Source: an uncultured Aquincola sp. (GTDB lineage: Bacteria; Pseudomonadota; Gammaproteobacteria; Burkholderiales; Burkholderiaceae). From it: DNA of 36,900 nt. The stretch lies in assembly GCA_937883885.1 (NCBI GenBank), contig CAKZXL010000697.1, positions 1 through 36,900 on the forward strand, read 5' to 3'. The position numbers were made by a program, and so were the translations under genes. The notes under the pieces are model-generated. The model was not told the DNA's origin. It did no database searches and saw only the letters and a list, made by a program, of their open reading frames with translations. Positions 1 to 10,613 of this stretch are shown here, in pieces. The first letter of the stretch is position 1. Each line of letters begins with the position of its first letter.

Positions 1-429
1 CACCGGGCCATGGCGCTCGGCCATGGTGCGCAGAATGGGCAGCGCGATGGTGTGGTCGCCGCCGAGCGTCAGCGGTATGCAGCCGGCGGCCAGCACCGGG
101 CGGTAGAAGTCGGTGATGAGGTCCACCGACTTGGTCAGCGAGTAGGTGTTGATGGGCACGTCGCCCAGGTCGGCCACCTGCAGGCTGTCGAAGGGCGCGG
201 CGCCGGTGGCCATGTTGTAGGGCCGGATCAGCGCCGATTCGGCGCGGATCTGCCGCGGGCCGAAGCGGGTGCCCGGCCGGTGGCTGGTGCCGATGTCCAG
301 CGGCACGCCGATGAAGGCGGCGTTCAGGCCCACGGGGCTGGTGGCCATGGGCAGCCGCATCATGCTGGCCAGGCCGCCGAAGCGCGGCATCGCATTGCCG
401 CCCAGCGGCTGGTTAAAGGAGTCGCTCAT
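1..429 (-). CDS. gbuA: Ureohydrolase, probable guanidinobutyrase/agmatinase (partial, C-terminus outside window)
   Basis: Only the first 143 codons are present; the gene continues past the left edge. The family (arginase/agmatinase/guanidinobutyrase) hydrolyses a guanidino group to urea with two Mn ions. Visible are the substrate-loop stretch GTSHRPGTRFGPRQIR and the first metal-binding motif GGDH followed by TIALPIL. The N-terminal block QPLGGNAMPRFGG and the string NMATGAAPFDSL closely resemble, from memory, Pseudomonas 4-guanidinobutyrase GbuA more than E. coli SpeB. It is the last visible gene of an operon with GABA aminotransferase and a polyamine-type ABC importer, which fits a route from 4-guanidinobutyrate to GABA plus urea. 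Start is the ATG at 429, 11 bases after the permease stop. Agmatinase is the alternative. Confidence 0.72.
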   Translation of the reverse strand, partial: MSDSFNQPLGGNAMPRFGGLASMMRLPMATSPVGLNAAFIGVPLDIGTSHRPGTRFGPRQIRAESALIRPYNMATGAAPFDSLQVADLGDVPINTYSLTKSVDLITDFYRPVLAAGCIPLTLGGDHTIALPILRTMAERHGPV

Positions 430-440
430 CGTCAGACTGC

Positions 441-1259
441 TCAAGCGCGGCGGCCGCGGATCCACTCCAGCACACCCAGCAGCGAGGTGGTGAACAGGAT
501 CAGCAGCGTGGCCACCGCGGCGATGGTGGGCGAGATGTTCTCGCGGATGCCGTTGAACATCTGCCGTGGCAGGGTCAGCTGTTCGGGTCCGGCCAGGAAC
601 AGCGCTACCACCACTTCATCGAACGAAGTGGCAAACGCGAACAGCGCGCCCGAGATCACGCCCGGCGCGATGACCGGCAGCGTGATGCGGAAGAAGGTGC
701 GCATCGGCGTTTCGCCCAGGCCCAGGCTGGCGCGCACCAGGTTGTGGTCGAAGCCCTGCAGCGTGGCCAGCACGGTGGTGAGCACAAACGGCGCACCCAG
801 CGCGGCATGCACGACGATCAGGCCCACATAGCTGTCGGCCAGGCCCAGCGGCGCGAAGAACAGGTAGGTGCTGACGCCCACCACCACGATGGGCACCACC
901 ATCGGCGCGATCAGCAGGCTCATCAAGAGCCCCTTGAACGGAAAGCTGGTGCGCGCCAGCCCCACCGCGGCGGTGGTGCCCAGCACGGTGGCGATCAGAG
1001 TGGCCGCAGGGGCCACGATGAAGCTGTTCTTCGCGGCGCGGGCCCATTCTTCAGAGGCGAAGAGGTTCTCGTACCACTTGAGCGACCAGCCGTGGATCGG
1101 GTAGACGAGGAAGGAGCTGTCGCTGAACGACAGCGGCATGATCACCAGGATGGGCGCCAGCAGATACACCAGCACCGCCACGCAGAAGAGGCGCAGCCCC
1201 CACCAGCCGGCCTTGTCGAGCGGCGTGGCGTAGGCGGGAAAGTCGGGCAGCAGCTTCAT
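441..1259 (-). CDS. ABC transporter inner-membrane permease, PotC-type (polyamine/GABA class)
   Basis: One of two permease subunits of a spermidine/putrescine-type importer in the inner membrane. The 272-residue protein has the usual six-helix pattern: a helix near residues 20-45, then a cluster after residue 65. The cytoplasmic EAA-like coupling loop reads ASLGLGETPMRTFFRITLP and is followed by a helix containing FATSFDEVVVALFL, typical of PotC. I chose the ATG at 1259, two bases after the stop of the preceding permease gene; a TTG at 1265 overlapping that stop would add two residues. Translational coupling to the upstream permease is likely. The substrate cannot be fixed from sequence; the operon suggests putrescine, GABA or guanidinobutyrate. 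Confidence 0.88.
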   Translation of the reverse strand: MKLLPDFPAYATPLDKAGWWGLRLFCVAVLVYLLAPILVIMPLSFSDSSFLVYPIHGWSLKWYENLFASEEWARAAKNSFIVAPAATLIATVLGTTAAVGLARTSFPFKGLLMSLLIAPMVVPIVVVGVSTYLFFAPLGLADSYVGLIVVHAALGAPFVLTTVLATLQGFDHNLVRASLGLGETPMRTFFRITLPVIAPGVISGALFAFATSFDEVVVALFLAGPEQLTLPRQMFNGIRENISPTIAAVATLLILFTTSLLGVLEWIRGRRA

Positions 1260-1261
1260 GG

Positions 1262-2509
1262 TCAACCCAGGCTCAGTTCAGACTTGGTGATGCGGCGGTA
1301 CACCGCATACAGCACGAGCGTGGCGGCCAGCAGCATCGCGCCCAGCGCGCAGGCCATGCCCCAGTTCACGTTCACGTTGGTGTACTGGGCGATGTAGTAG
1401 CTCAGCATCTGGTCGTCGGGGCCGCCCAACAGCGCCGGCGTCACGTAGTAGCCGATGGCCAGGATGAACACCAGCAGCCCGCCGGCGCCGATGCCGGGGT
1501 AGGTCTGCGGCACGTACACCCGGAAGAAGGCGGCCAGCGGCGTGCTGCCCATCGACACCGCAGCGCGCTGGTAGGTGGGCGGCACGCTCTTCATCACGCT
1601 GTACAGCGGCAGGATCATGAAGGGCAGCAGGATGTGCGTCATCGACACCAGCACGCCGGTGCGGTTGAACAGCAGCTGCAGCGGCTTGTCGATCAGGTGC
1701 AGCGCTGCCAGCGCATGGTTGACCAGGCCTTCGGACTGCAGCAGCACGATCCAGGCGGCCATGCGCACCAGGATGCTGGTCCAGAAGGGCACCAGCACCA
1801 GGATCATCAGCAGGTTGGCCTGGCGGGCACTGAGCGTGCTGAGCCAGTAGGCCAGCGGGTAGCCCAGCAGCAGGCACAGCAGCGTGACCACCAGGCTGAT
1901 CTGGAAGGTGCGCAGCAGGATGCCGCCGAAAGCGCGCTGCTCGGGCGCCATGCGCTCGATGTGGCCGTTGGCATCGCGCTGCAGGTCGACCGAAGCCAGC
2001 AGGTAGTCGGGCGTCCAGCGCTCGCCGTTCTTGGCAATGGCCTGCCAGTACTTGGCTTCGCTCCAGCGCTCGTCCAGCGCCAGCAGTTCGGTGCGGGCGT
2101 TGCTGCCGGCGGGCAGCGGCATCGCCTTGTAGGTGTTCATCACCAGCGAGCGGGCGCCCGGCTCGGCGCTGTTGAGCCGGCGCGCCAGCGCGCCGGCATC
2201 CGAGCGGTCGGGCAGGGCGGCCAGGTCGGCCGCCATCGCCGCGAAGGCCGCCTCGGGCGGCGTGCCTTCGCGGCTCCAGCCGTCCAGCGCGGCCACGGTG
2301 CGGGGCAGCGCATTGGCCACCTCCGGGTTTTCGGCCGCGCGCTTGAGCAGCCCGGCGATCGGCACCAGGAAGGTGAGCAGCAAAAAGATGAGCAGCGGCA
2401 AGGTGAGCGCGAAGGCGCGCAGCTTGCGCTGCCGACCGGCCCGCGCCAGCTGCCGCTGCAGCGATCGGGGATCGGCGGGGCCGGTCAGCGGCAGGGCGGA
2501 GGCGGTCAT
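1262..2509 (-). CDS. ABC transporter inner-membrane permease, PotB-type, with large periplasmic loop
   Basis: The second permease subunit, 415 residues. The first membrane helix lies at about residues 33-55. A hydrophilic stretch of roughly 140 residues (about 58-200) follows before the remaining helices, which start at LLRTFQISLVVTLL. The EAA-type loop is AAVSMGSTPLAAFFRVYVP. E. coli PotB is about 275-285 residues and lacks this insertion; longer permeases of this kind occur in proteobacterial polyamine/opine-type systems. The inserted loop is probably periplasmic and could contact the binding protein; that is inference. It sits 14 bases after the binding-protein gene and its stop is almost contiguous with the start of the second permease. 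Confidence 0.87.
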   Translation of the reverse strand: MTASALPLTGPADPRSLQRQLARAGRQRKLRAFALTLPLLIFLLLTFLVPIAGLLKRAAENPEVANALPRTVAALDGWSREGTPPEAAFAAMAADLAALPDRSDAGALARRLNSAEPGARSLVMNTYKAMPLPAGSNARTELLALDERWSEAKYWQAIAKNGERWTPDYLLASVDLQRDANGHIERMAPEQRAFGGILLRTFQISLVVTLLCLLLGYPLAYWLSTLSARQANLLMILVLVPFWTSILVRMAAWIVLLQSEGLVNHALAALHLIDKPLQLLFNRTGVLVSMTHILLPFMILPLYSVMKSVPPTYQRAAVSMGSTPLAAFFRVYVPQTYPGIGAGGLLVFILAIGYYVTPALLGGPDDQMLSYYIAQYTNVNVNWGMACALGAMLLAATLVLYAVYRRITKSELSLG

Positions 2510-2523
2510 GCGGGGCTACCGGT

Positions 2524-3555
2524 TCAGTTGGTGGACCAGGCGGCGAAGCGCTTTTCCAGGTCCTCGCCCTGGTCGGCCCAGAACTTGAAGTTGAACTGCA
2601 GCGCGTCCTTGGCGTTGGCGGCCGAGGTGGGCAGGTTGGCCTGCACGCCGGCGTCCAGCTTGGCCATCGCCTTGGTGTTGGTGGGACCGTAGGCGATGTT
2701 CTTCGCGTACTCGGCCTGCGCGTCGGCCGTGGTGGCGAAGGCGATGAACTTCATCGACGCTTCCTTGTTGGGCGCGCCCTTGGGGATCACCCAGTGGTCC
2801 AGGTCGTAGATGCCGCCGGTCCAGCCGATCTTGAGGTTCTTGCCTTCGCGGTTGGCGGCGTCGATGCGGCCGTTGTAGACGGTGCTCATCACCACGTCGC
2901 CGGCCACCAGGAACTGCGGCGGCTGGGCGCCGGCTTCCCACCACTGGATGGCGGGCTTGAGCTCTGTCAGCTTCTTGAAGGCGCGCTCGGCGCCTTCCTT
3001 GGTGCCCAGCACCTTGTACACGTCGGCCGACTTCACGCCATCGGCCATCAGCGCGAATTCGAGGTTGTAGCGCGCGCCCTTGCGCATGCCGCGCTTGCCC
3101 GGGAATTTCTTGGTGTCCCAGAAGTCGGCCCAGGTCTTGGGGCCGTCCTTGAGCTTGTCGCCGTTCCAGGCCATCACCGTGGACCAGACGAACACGCCCA
3201 CGCCGCATTCGCTCACCGCGGCGGGCAGGAAGCTCTCCTTGCCGCCCAGCTTGCTGTAGTCCATCTTCTCGAACAGGCCTTCGTCGCAGCCGCGGGCCAC
3301 GTCGGGCGATTCGACCTCCACCACGTCCCAGGTGACCTTCTTGGTCTCGACCATGGCCTTGACCTTGGCCTGCTCACCGTTGTATTCCACCGCGATGACC
3401 TTGGTGCCGGTGGCCTTCTCGAAGGGCTCGTAGTAGGCCTTCTTCTGCGCGTTGGCATTGGCGCCGCCGAAGTTGACGACGGTGATCTGCTGCTGGGCCA
3501 GCGCCGGCAGGGCGCACAGCGCGGACAGGGCGAGGACGAGGGTCTTCAGTTGCAT
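2524..3555 (-). CDS. Periplasmic polyamine-type substrate-binding protein (PotD/PotF family)
   Basis: The binding protein of the importer, 343 residues. It begins with a classical Sec signal peptide (MQLKTLVLALSALCALPALA, cleavage probably before QQQ). The mature part starts ITVVNFGGANANAQKKAYYEPFEK, the typical opening of COG0687 spermidine/putrescine-binding proteins, and contains WDVVEVESPDVARGCDEGLFEKMD, TWADFWDTKKFPGKRGM and VMSTVYNGR, segments usual for the family. The ligand could be putrescine, spermidine, GABA or a guanidino compound; the sequence alone does not decide. The gap of 44 bases to the upstream ATPase gene is the largest in the operon. Confidence 0.88.
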   Translation of the reverse strand: MQLKTLVLALSALCALPALAQQQITVVNFGGANANAQKKAYYEPFEKATGTKVIAVEYNGEQAKVKAMVETKKVTWDVVEVESPDVARGCDEGLFEKMDYSKLGGKESFLPAAVSECGVGVFVWSTVMAWNGDKLKDGPKTWADFWDTKKFPGKRGMRKGARYNLEFALMADGVKSADVYKVLGTKEGAERAFKKLTELKPAIQWWEAGAQPPQFLVAGDVVMSTVYNGRIDAANREGKNLKIGWTGGIYDLDHWVIPKGAPNKEASMKFIAFATTADAQAEYAKNIAYGPTNTKAMAKLDAGVQANLPTSAANAKDALQFNFKFWADQGEDLEKRFAAWSTN

Positions 3556-3599
3556 GGTGCAGTTCTCGGTGGTCGAACGGGGAAGGAAGGAGTGCGGGC

Positions 3600-4772
3600 T
3601 CAGGCGTAGACGCGGGTCAGCGCCTGCGGGAATTCGAGCCAGACGTGGTCGCCCGCGGCCGGCACCGCGGGCGCGGACAGCGGCAGCTTGACGGCGGCCT
3701 CATGCCGGCCGTCGGCGCCCACGCCGCACAGCAGCCGCAGGTGGTCGCCGAAGTACACGATGCTGCGCACCTGGGCGCGCAGCAGGTTGGCGGCACCGCC
3801 TGCGGGCGGTGCGGCATGCACCCCGATGCGTTCGGGGCGGATGCCCACCATCACCTCGGCGCCCTGTGTCGCGGCATTGACGTTGATGCCGGTGAGCACC
3901 GTGCCGTCGGCCATCACCGCACTGCAGCGATCGCCACGGCCATCGGCGCCGGTGGTGCGCAGCGTGGCCGGCAGCATGGTGCCGTCGCCGATGAAGCTGG
4001 CCACGAAGCGGTTGGCCGGCTGCTCGTACATGGTGTCGGCCGGGGCGATCTGCTGGATGACGCCGTTGTTGAACACCGCCACCCGGTCGCTCATGGTCAG
4101 CGCCTCGCCCTGGTCGTGGGTGACGAAGACGAAGGTGACGCCGAGTTGTCTATGCAACTCCTTCAGCTCGATCTGCATGTGCTCGCGCAGCTGCTTGTCG
4201 AGCGCGCCCAGCGGTTCGTCCATCAGCACCAGCTGCGGCTCGAACACCAGTGCGCGGGCCAGGGCCACGCGCTGCTGCTGGCCACCCGACAGCTGCGACG
4301 GGTAGCGGCCCGCCATGCCCTGCAGCCGCACCATGGTCAGCGCCCGCTCCACCCGCTGGGCCTGCTCGGCTTTGGGTACACGGCGCACCGTCAGCGGGTA
4401 GGCCACGTTGTCGCCCACCGTCATGTGCGGAAACAGCGCGTAGTTCTGGAACACCATGCCGAAATTGCGCTTGTGCGGCGGGGTGCGGGTGATGGGCTTG
4501 CGGTCGAGCAGGATCTCGCCGGCGGTGGGCGACTCGAAGCCGGCCAGCATCATCAGCGTGGTGGTCTTGCCCGAGCCCGAGGGGCCCAGCAGCGTCAGGA
4601 ACTCGCCGCGGCGGATGTCCAGGTCGAGCTTGCGCACCACCAGGTTCACGCCGTCGTAGGTCTTTTGCACGCCGACAAAGCTGACCAGCGGCTCGGCAGG
4701 GAAGGTGGCGGCGCGCAGGCCGCCGGCGGGCGCGGCCTGGCTGGCGGCGGGGGGTTCGGCGAGGGTGGTCAT
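3600..4772 (-). CDS. potA: ABC transporter ATP-binding protein, PotA-type
   Basis: The cytoplasmic ATPase that powers the importer, 390 residues. All nucleotide-binding elements are visible: Walker A GPSGSGKTT, signature LSGGQQQR, Walker B LVLMDEPLGALD and the switch histidine in FVTHDQGEALTMSDR. The C-terminal third (from about residue 280) has the TOBE-type beta region seen in PotA/FbpC proteins (MVGIRPERIGV). The start is the ATG at 4772 (MTTLAEPP), eight bases after the gabT stop; the frame stays open far upstream, but that part is antisense to gabT and has no protein-like composition. The N-terminal ~30 residues before the ABC core are Ala/Pro-rich. The symbol is by family; the true substrate is unknown. 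Confidence 0.88.
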   Translation of the reverse strand: MTTLAEPPAASQAAPAGGLRAATFPAEPLVSFVGVQKTYDGVNLVVRKLDLDIRRGEFLTLLGPSGSGKTTTLMMLAGFESPTAGEILLDRKPITRTPPHKRNFGMVFQNYALFPHMTVGDNVAYPLTVRRVPKAEQAQRVERALTMVRLQGMAGRYPSQLSGGQQQRVALARALVFEPQLVLMDEPLGALDKQLREHMQIELKELHRQLGVTFVFVTHDQGEALTMSDRVAVFNNGVIQQIAPADTMYEQPANRFVASFIGDGTMLPATLRTTGADGRGDRCSAVMADGTVLTGINVNAATQGAEVMVGIRPERIGVHAAPPAGGAANLLRAQVRSIVYFGDHLRLLCGVGADGRHEAAVKLPLSAPAVPAAGDHVWLEFPQALTRVYA

Positions 4773-4780
4773 GGCGATGT

Positions 4781-6100
4781 TCAAGCCACGGCGGCGAAGC
4801 TGTCGGCCAGCACCTGCAGGCCTTCGTCGATCAGCGCGTCCGACGCGGTCAGCGGCACCAGGATGCGGATCACGTTGCCGTAGCTGCCGCAGGACAGCAG
4901 CACCAAGCCGCGGCGGGCGGCTTCGCGCACCACGCGGGCGGTCAGGTCGGCGTCGGGCTGGTGCACGTCGCCGTCCTTGCCCAGCTCCAGCGCCACCATG
5001 GCGCCCAGGCCGCGCACGTCCACCACCGCCGGCACCTTGGCCGCGATGGCGCGCAGGCCGGCGCGCAGTCGCTCGCCCAGCGCCTGGCTGCGCTGCAGCA
5101 GTTGCTCCTGCTCGAACACTTCCAGCACCGCCAGCGCGGCGGCGCAGCCGATCGGGCTGCCGGCATAGGTGCCGCCCAGGCCGCCGGGGCCGGGTGCGTC
5201 CATCACGTCGGCGCGGCCGATGACGGCGGAGATCGGGAAGCCGCCGGCCATCGACTTGGCGCTGGTGATCAGGTCGGGCGCCACCGGCCATTGCTCGCAC
5301 GCGAACCAGGTCCCGGTGCGGCCGGCGCCGGTCTGCACCTCGTCGGCGATCAGCAAGATGCCGTGCTGGTCGGCCAGCGCGCGCAGCCCGGCCACGAAGG
5401 CGGCCGGTGCCTCGTAGAAGCCGCCTTCGCCCTGCACCGGCTCGACGATGAAGGCCGCCACGCGCTCGGGCTCGATGTCGTTCTTGAACAGCAGCGCCAC
5501 CGAAGCCAGCGCGTCTTCCACGCTCACGCCGTGCAGCGGGTTGGGGAAGAGGGCATGGAACACCTCGCCCGGGAAGGGGCCGAAGCCGGTCTTGTACGGG
5601 GCCACCTTGCCGGTCAGGCCCAGCGTCATCACGGTGCGGCCGTGGTAGCCGCCGGTAAACGCAATGACGCCCGGCCGCTTGGTGTAGCTGCGGGCGATCT
5701 TGACGGCGTTTTCCACCGCCTCGGCGCCGGTGGACAGGAACAGCGTCTTCTTGGCGCCTTCGCCCGGGGCCAGCGCGGCCAGGCGCTCAGCCAGTTCCAC
5801 GTAGGGTTCGTAGGCCACCACCTGGAAGCAGGTGTGGGTGTACAGGTCGAGTTGGGCCTTGACCGCCTCGATGATGCGCGGGTGGCAGTGGCCGGTGTTC
5901 AGCACCGCGATGCCGCCGGCGAAGTCGATGTAGCGCTTGCCTTCCACGTCCCAGAACTCGGCGTTCTCGGCGCGGGCGATGAAGATCTCGTGCGCCTGGC
6001 CCACGCCGCGCGGCACGGCGGCGCGGCGGCGGGCCATCAGGGCCGCGTTGGTGGCGGCGGGCTGCGCCAGGGACGTGATCAGGTCGGGTTCGCTGTGCAT
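4781..6100 (-). CDS. gabT: 4-aminobutyrate aminotransferase (class III, PLP-dependent)
   Basis: Transfers the amino group of GABA to 2-oxoglutarate, giving succinate semialdehyde and glutamate; cytoplasmic. The 439-residue length fits the GabT family. PLP-site elements are visible: STGAEAVENAVKIAR (phosphate cup), GGYHGRT, the cofactor aspartate in IADEVQTGAGRTG (D253) and the Schiff-base lysine in ITSAKSMAGGFP (K282). It is the first gene of the minus-strand operon with the ABC importer and the ureohydrolase, and is divergent from a MocR/GabR-type regulator, the usual arrangement for GABA catabolism. No succinate-semialdehyde dehydrogenase (gabD) is in the window. 5-aminovalerate or another omega-amino acid is a possible alternative substrate. 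Confidence 0.9.
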   Translation of the reverse strand: MHSEPDLITSLAQPAATNAALMARRRAAVPRGVGQAHEIFIARAENAEFWDVEGKRYIDFAGGIAVLNTGHCHPRIIEAVKAQLDLYTHTCFQVVAYEPYVELAERLAALAPGEGAKKTLFLSTGAEAVENAVKIARSYTKRPGVIAFTGGYHGRTVMTLGLTGKVAPYKTGFGPFPGEVFHALFPNPLHGVSVEDALASVALLFKNDIEPERVAAFIVEPVQGEGGFYEAPAAFVAGLRALADQHGILLIADEVQTGAGRTGTWFACEQWPVAPDLITSAKSMAGGFPISAVIGRADVMDAPGPGGLGGTYAGSPIGCAAALAVLEVFEQEQLLQRSQALGERLRAGLRAIAAKVPAVVDVRGLGAMVALELGKDGDVHQPDADLTARVVREAARRGLVLLSCGSYGNVIRILVPLTASDALIDEGLQVLADSFAAVA

Positions 6101-6156
6101 GGTCTTCTCGCAGCAGGGCGGGGGGTGTGCGTGACTTTAGGCACGGCCCGCGGCGA

Positions 6157-6240
6157 ATACCATGTACATCGTGTCATCGTCGGCAGAGCACTGTGCTGGC
6201 GGTACGCCCCATACACACTGTCCCCAATACGGTGCACCGT
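6157..6240. promoter_or_regulatory. Divergent gabT/mocR control region with palindromes
   Basis: The 138-bp gap between gabT and the MocR-type gene holds a perfect 12-bp palindrome ACGGTGCACCGT at 6229-6240, overlapping the GTG start codon of the regulator. An 8-bp palindrome ATGTACAT lies at 6162-6169. Three ATAC-containing boxes (ATACCA 6157, ATACAC 6211, ATACGG 6227) run in direct orientation. GabR of Bacillus binds direct repeats of ATACCA between divergent gabT and gabR, so these are candidate operators. This is sequence inspection plus family analogy, not proof. Confidence 0.45.
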
Positions 6241-7660
6241 GATCACCCTGAATCCTGAATCGCGAACGCCGCTGGTCACGCAGATCGTCGACGGCTTCCG
6301 GCAACTGATCACCGAGCAGACGCTGCGCGGCGGCGCCAAGCTGCCCTCCATCCGCGCGCTGGCGGCGGCGCATTCCATCAGCGTCTTCACCGTGGTGGAA
6401 GCCTACGACCGCCTGGTGGCCCAGGGCTGGGTGGTATCGCGCTCCAACGCGGGCTTTTTCGTCAAGCGCCGCGCCACCGACGCCGCCGCGCCGGCGCAGG
6501 CCGAGCCCGAGAGCGCCGACCTGCGCTTCGACGCGCGCTGGTACCTGCGCCACATCTTCGAGAGCCGCAACCTCGAACTCAGGCCCGGCTGCGGCTGGCT
6601 GCCCAATGGCTGGCTGTTCGAAGAAGGCGTGCGCCGCAGCCTGCGCCAGCTGGCCAGCGAAGGCGTGGAGCTGGGCGGCTACGGCCTGCCGCACGGCCAC
6701 ATGGCGCTGCGGGTGCTGATCGCCGAATCGCTGGCCGAGCGCGAGGTGACGGCCACCGCCGGGCAGATCCTGCTCACCCAGGGCTCCAGCCAGGCCTTCG
6801 ACCTGGTGGCGCGCGGCCTGGTGCGCCCCGGCGACACGGTGATGGTGGACGACCCCGGCTACCCCAACCTGATGTTCATGCTGCGCTTTCTGGGCGCGCG
6901 GCTGGTGGGCGTGCCGCGTGCGCCGGGCGGCTACGACCTGGCCGCCTTCGAGGAGCTGCTGGTGGCGCACCGGCCCAAGGTGTTTTTCACCCAGCCGCGG
7001 CTGCAAAGCCCCACCAACTCGGTCGCGCCGGTGGCGCAGCTGTTCCAGCTGCTCAAGCTGGCCGACCAGCACGGCCTGACGGTGGTGGAAAACGACATCT
7101 ACGCCGACCTCGACCCCGAGCAGCGCCCCTCGCTGGCCAGCCTGGACCAGTTGCGGCGGGTGGTGTACGTGGGCAGCTATTCCAAGACCATCTCGCCCAA
7201 CATCCGCGTGGGCTACCTGGCCGCGCGTGGCGAGCTGCTGGAGGACCTGGCGCAGCTGAAGATGGTCTCGGGCTTGACCTCGTCCGACATCACCGAGCGC
7301 CTGGCCTTCGGCGCGCTGTGCGAAGGCCGCTGGCGCAAGCACCTGAAAAGCCTGCGCGACCGGCTGGCACAGGCGCACGAGGGCGTGGCCCGGCGCCTCA
7401 CCGAACTGGGCTTCGAGCTGTTCAGCGAACCCAAGGCCGGCATGTACCTGTGGGCCCGCCACCCCGACCTGACCGATTGCATCGAGCTGTCGCAGCAGGC
7501 GGCCACGATGGGCATCCTGCTGGGCCCCGGCCACCTGTTCCTGGCCGAGCCGCGGCCCACCGGCTGGCTGCGCTTCAACGTCGCCTTCAGCGACGACGAA
7601 CGGCTCTACCGTTTCCTCGACCAGCAGATACGACTCCACCACCCGGGCGCTGCCGCCTGA
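6239..7660 (+). CDS. MocR/GabR-type transcriptional regulator (GntR HTH fused to aminotransferase fold)
   Basis: A 473-residue regulator. The N-terminal winged helix of GntR type spans about residues 8-78 (PLVTQIVDGFRQLI, GGAKLPSIRALAA, SVFTVVEAYDRLVAQGWV). The rest is a class I aminotransferase-like effector domain with the PLP elements NDIYADL (D286) and the lysine in GSYSKTISPN (K316). Such proteins sense PLP-amino acid adducts and usually control the divergent neighbour. Here that is the gabT operon, so a GabR-like role is likely. I chose the GTG at 6239 because protein similarity (MITLNPESRTPLVTQI) begins there; the open frame extends upstream only as antisense to gabT. PdxR or another MocR subgroup is less likely in this context. 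Confidence 0.83.
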   Translation: MITLNPESRTPLVTQIVDGFRQLITEQTLRGGAKLPSIRALAAAHSISVFTVVEAYDRLVAQGWVVSRSNAGFFVKRRATDAAAPAQAEPESADLRFDARWYLRHIFESRNLELRPGCGWLPNGWLFEEGVRRSLRQLASEGVELGGYGLPHGHMALRVLIAESLAEREVTATAGQILLTQGSSQAFDLVARGLVRPGDTVMVDDPGYPNLMFMLRFLGARLVGVPRAPGGYDLAAFEELLVAHRPKVFFTQPRLQSPTNSVAPVAQLFQLLKLADQHGLTVVENDIYADLDPEQRPSLASLDQLRRVVYVGSYSKTISPNIRVGYLAARGELLEDLAQLKMVSGLTSSDITERLAFGALCEGRWRKHLKSLRDRLAQAHEGVARRLTELGFELFSEPKAGMYLWARHPDLTDCIELSQQAATMGILLGPGHLFLAEPRPTGWLRFNVAFSDDERLYRFLDQQIRLHHPGAAA

Positions 7661-7665
7661 ACGGA

Positions 7666-7671
7666 TAAAAT
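7666..7671 (+). promoter_or_regulatory. Probable -10 box of alaS, almost abutting the start codon
   Basis: TAAAAT ends seven bases before the alaS ATG, in an AT-rich island (GATAAAATTTACAAG) between two GC-rich genes. No -35 match is seen at the right distance. If used, transcription would begin at or next to the ATG, giving a leaderless mRNA. The preceding MocR gene ends only 18 bases before alaS, so read-through is also possible. Confidence 0.45.
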
Positions 7672-7678
7672 TTACAAG

Positions 7679-10402
<2,724 letters not shown>

Positions 10403-10406
10403 GGTG

Positions 10407-10480
10407 GCCCCCAAGCTCGCTTTGCTCGCTGCCCCCCAGGGGGGCGCTCAGTCCCTTGGGGCGGCCCGGCGGGACTGAGG
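10407..10480 (+). repeat. GC-rich palindromic repeat, copy 2 (tandem unit a)
   Basis: Begins five bases after the alaS stop codon. Pairings: CCCCAAG (10409-10415) with CTTGGGG (10455-10461); GCCCCCCAGGGGGGC hairpin (10431-10445); CTCAGTCCC (10447-10455) with GGGACTGAG (10471-10479), nine perfect pairs. The last stem interleaves with the first, a pseudoknot-like topology. It may also act as the transcription stop of alaS, but it has no T-tract. Confidence 0.85.
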
Positions 10481-10483
10481 TTC

Positions 10484-10557
10484 GCCCCCAAGCTCGCTGC
10501 GCTCGCGTCCCCCCGAGGGGGATCTCAGACCCTTGGGGCGGCCCGGCGGGACTGAGG
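10484..10557 (+). repeat. GC-rich palindromic repeat, copy 3 (tandem unit b)
   Basis: A second unit 77 bases downstream of copy 2 in the same orientation, separated by three bases. Same skeleton: CCCCAAG (10486-10492) with CTTGGGG (10532-10538), TCCCCC-cga-GGGGGA hairpin (10508-10522), CTCAGACCC (10524-10532) with GGGACTGAG (10548-10556), one mismatch. Loop and arm bases differ from copy 2 at several positions, so the two are not a very recent exact duplication. Confidence 0.85.
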
Positions 10558-10613
10558 CCGTCTCGGAGAAGACCGTCGTCAGGTCCGCGCTGGCGCGGCT
10601 GGCGGGCGCGCTG

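Noticed and set aside
1260..1265. TTG start for the second permease
   Set aside because: The ATG two codons later, two bases after the upstream stop, is the better start and loses nothing from the family alignment.
4961..6238. Long open frame running from opposite gabT into the MocR gene (would make an 899-residue protein)
   Set aside because: The part before 6239 is antisense to gabT, rich in His/Gln/Arg as GC-rich shadow frames are, and matches no MocR protein; similarity begins at the GTG at 6239.
10405..10560. Repeats downstream of alaS as simple rho-independent terminators
   Set aside because: No T-tract follows any of the stems and the same sequence occurs inside a coding region, so terminator function is not their common feature.
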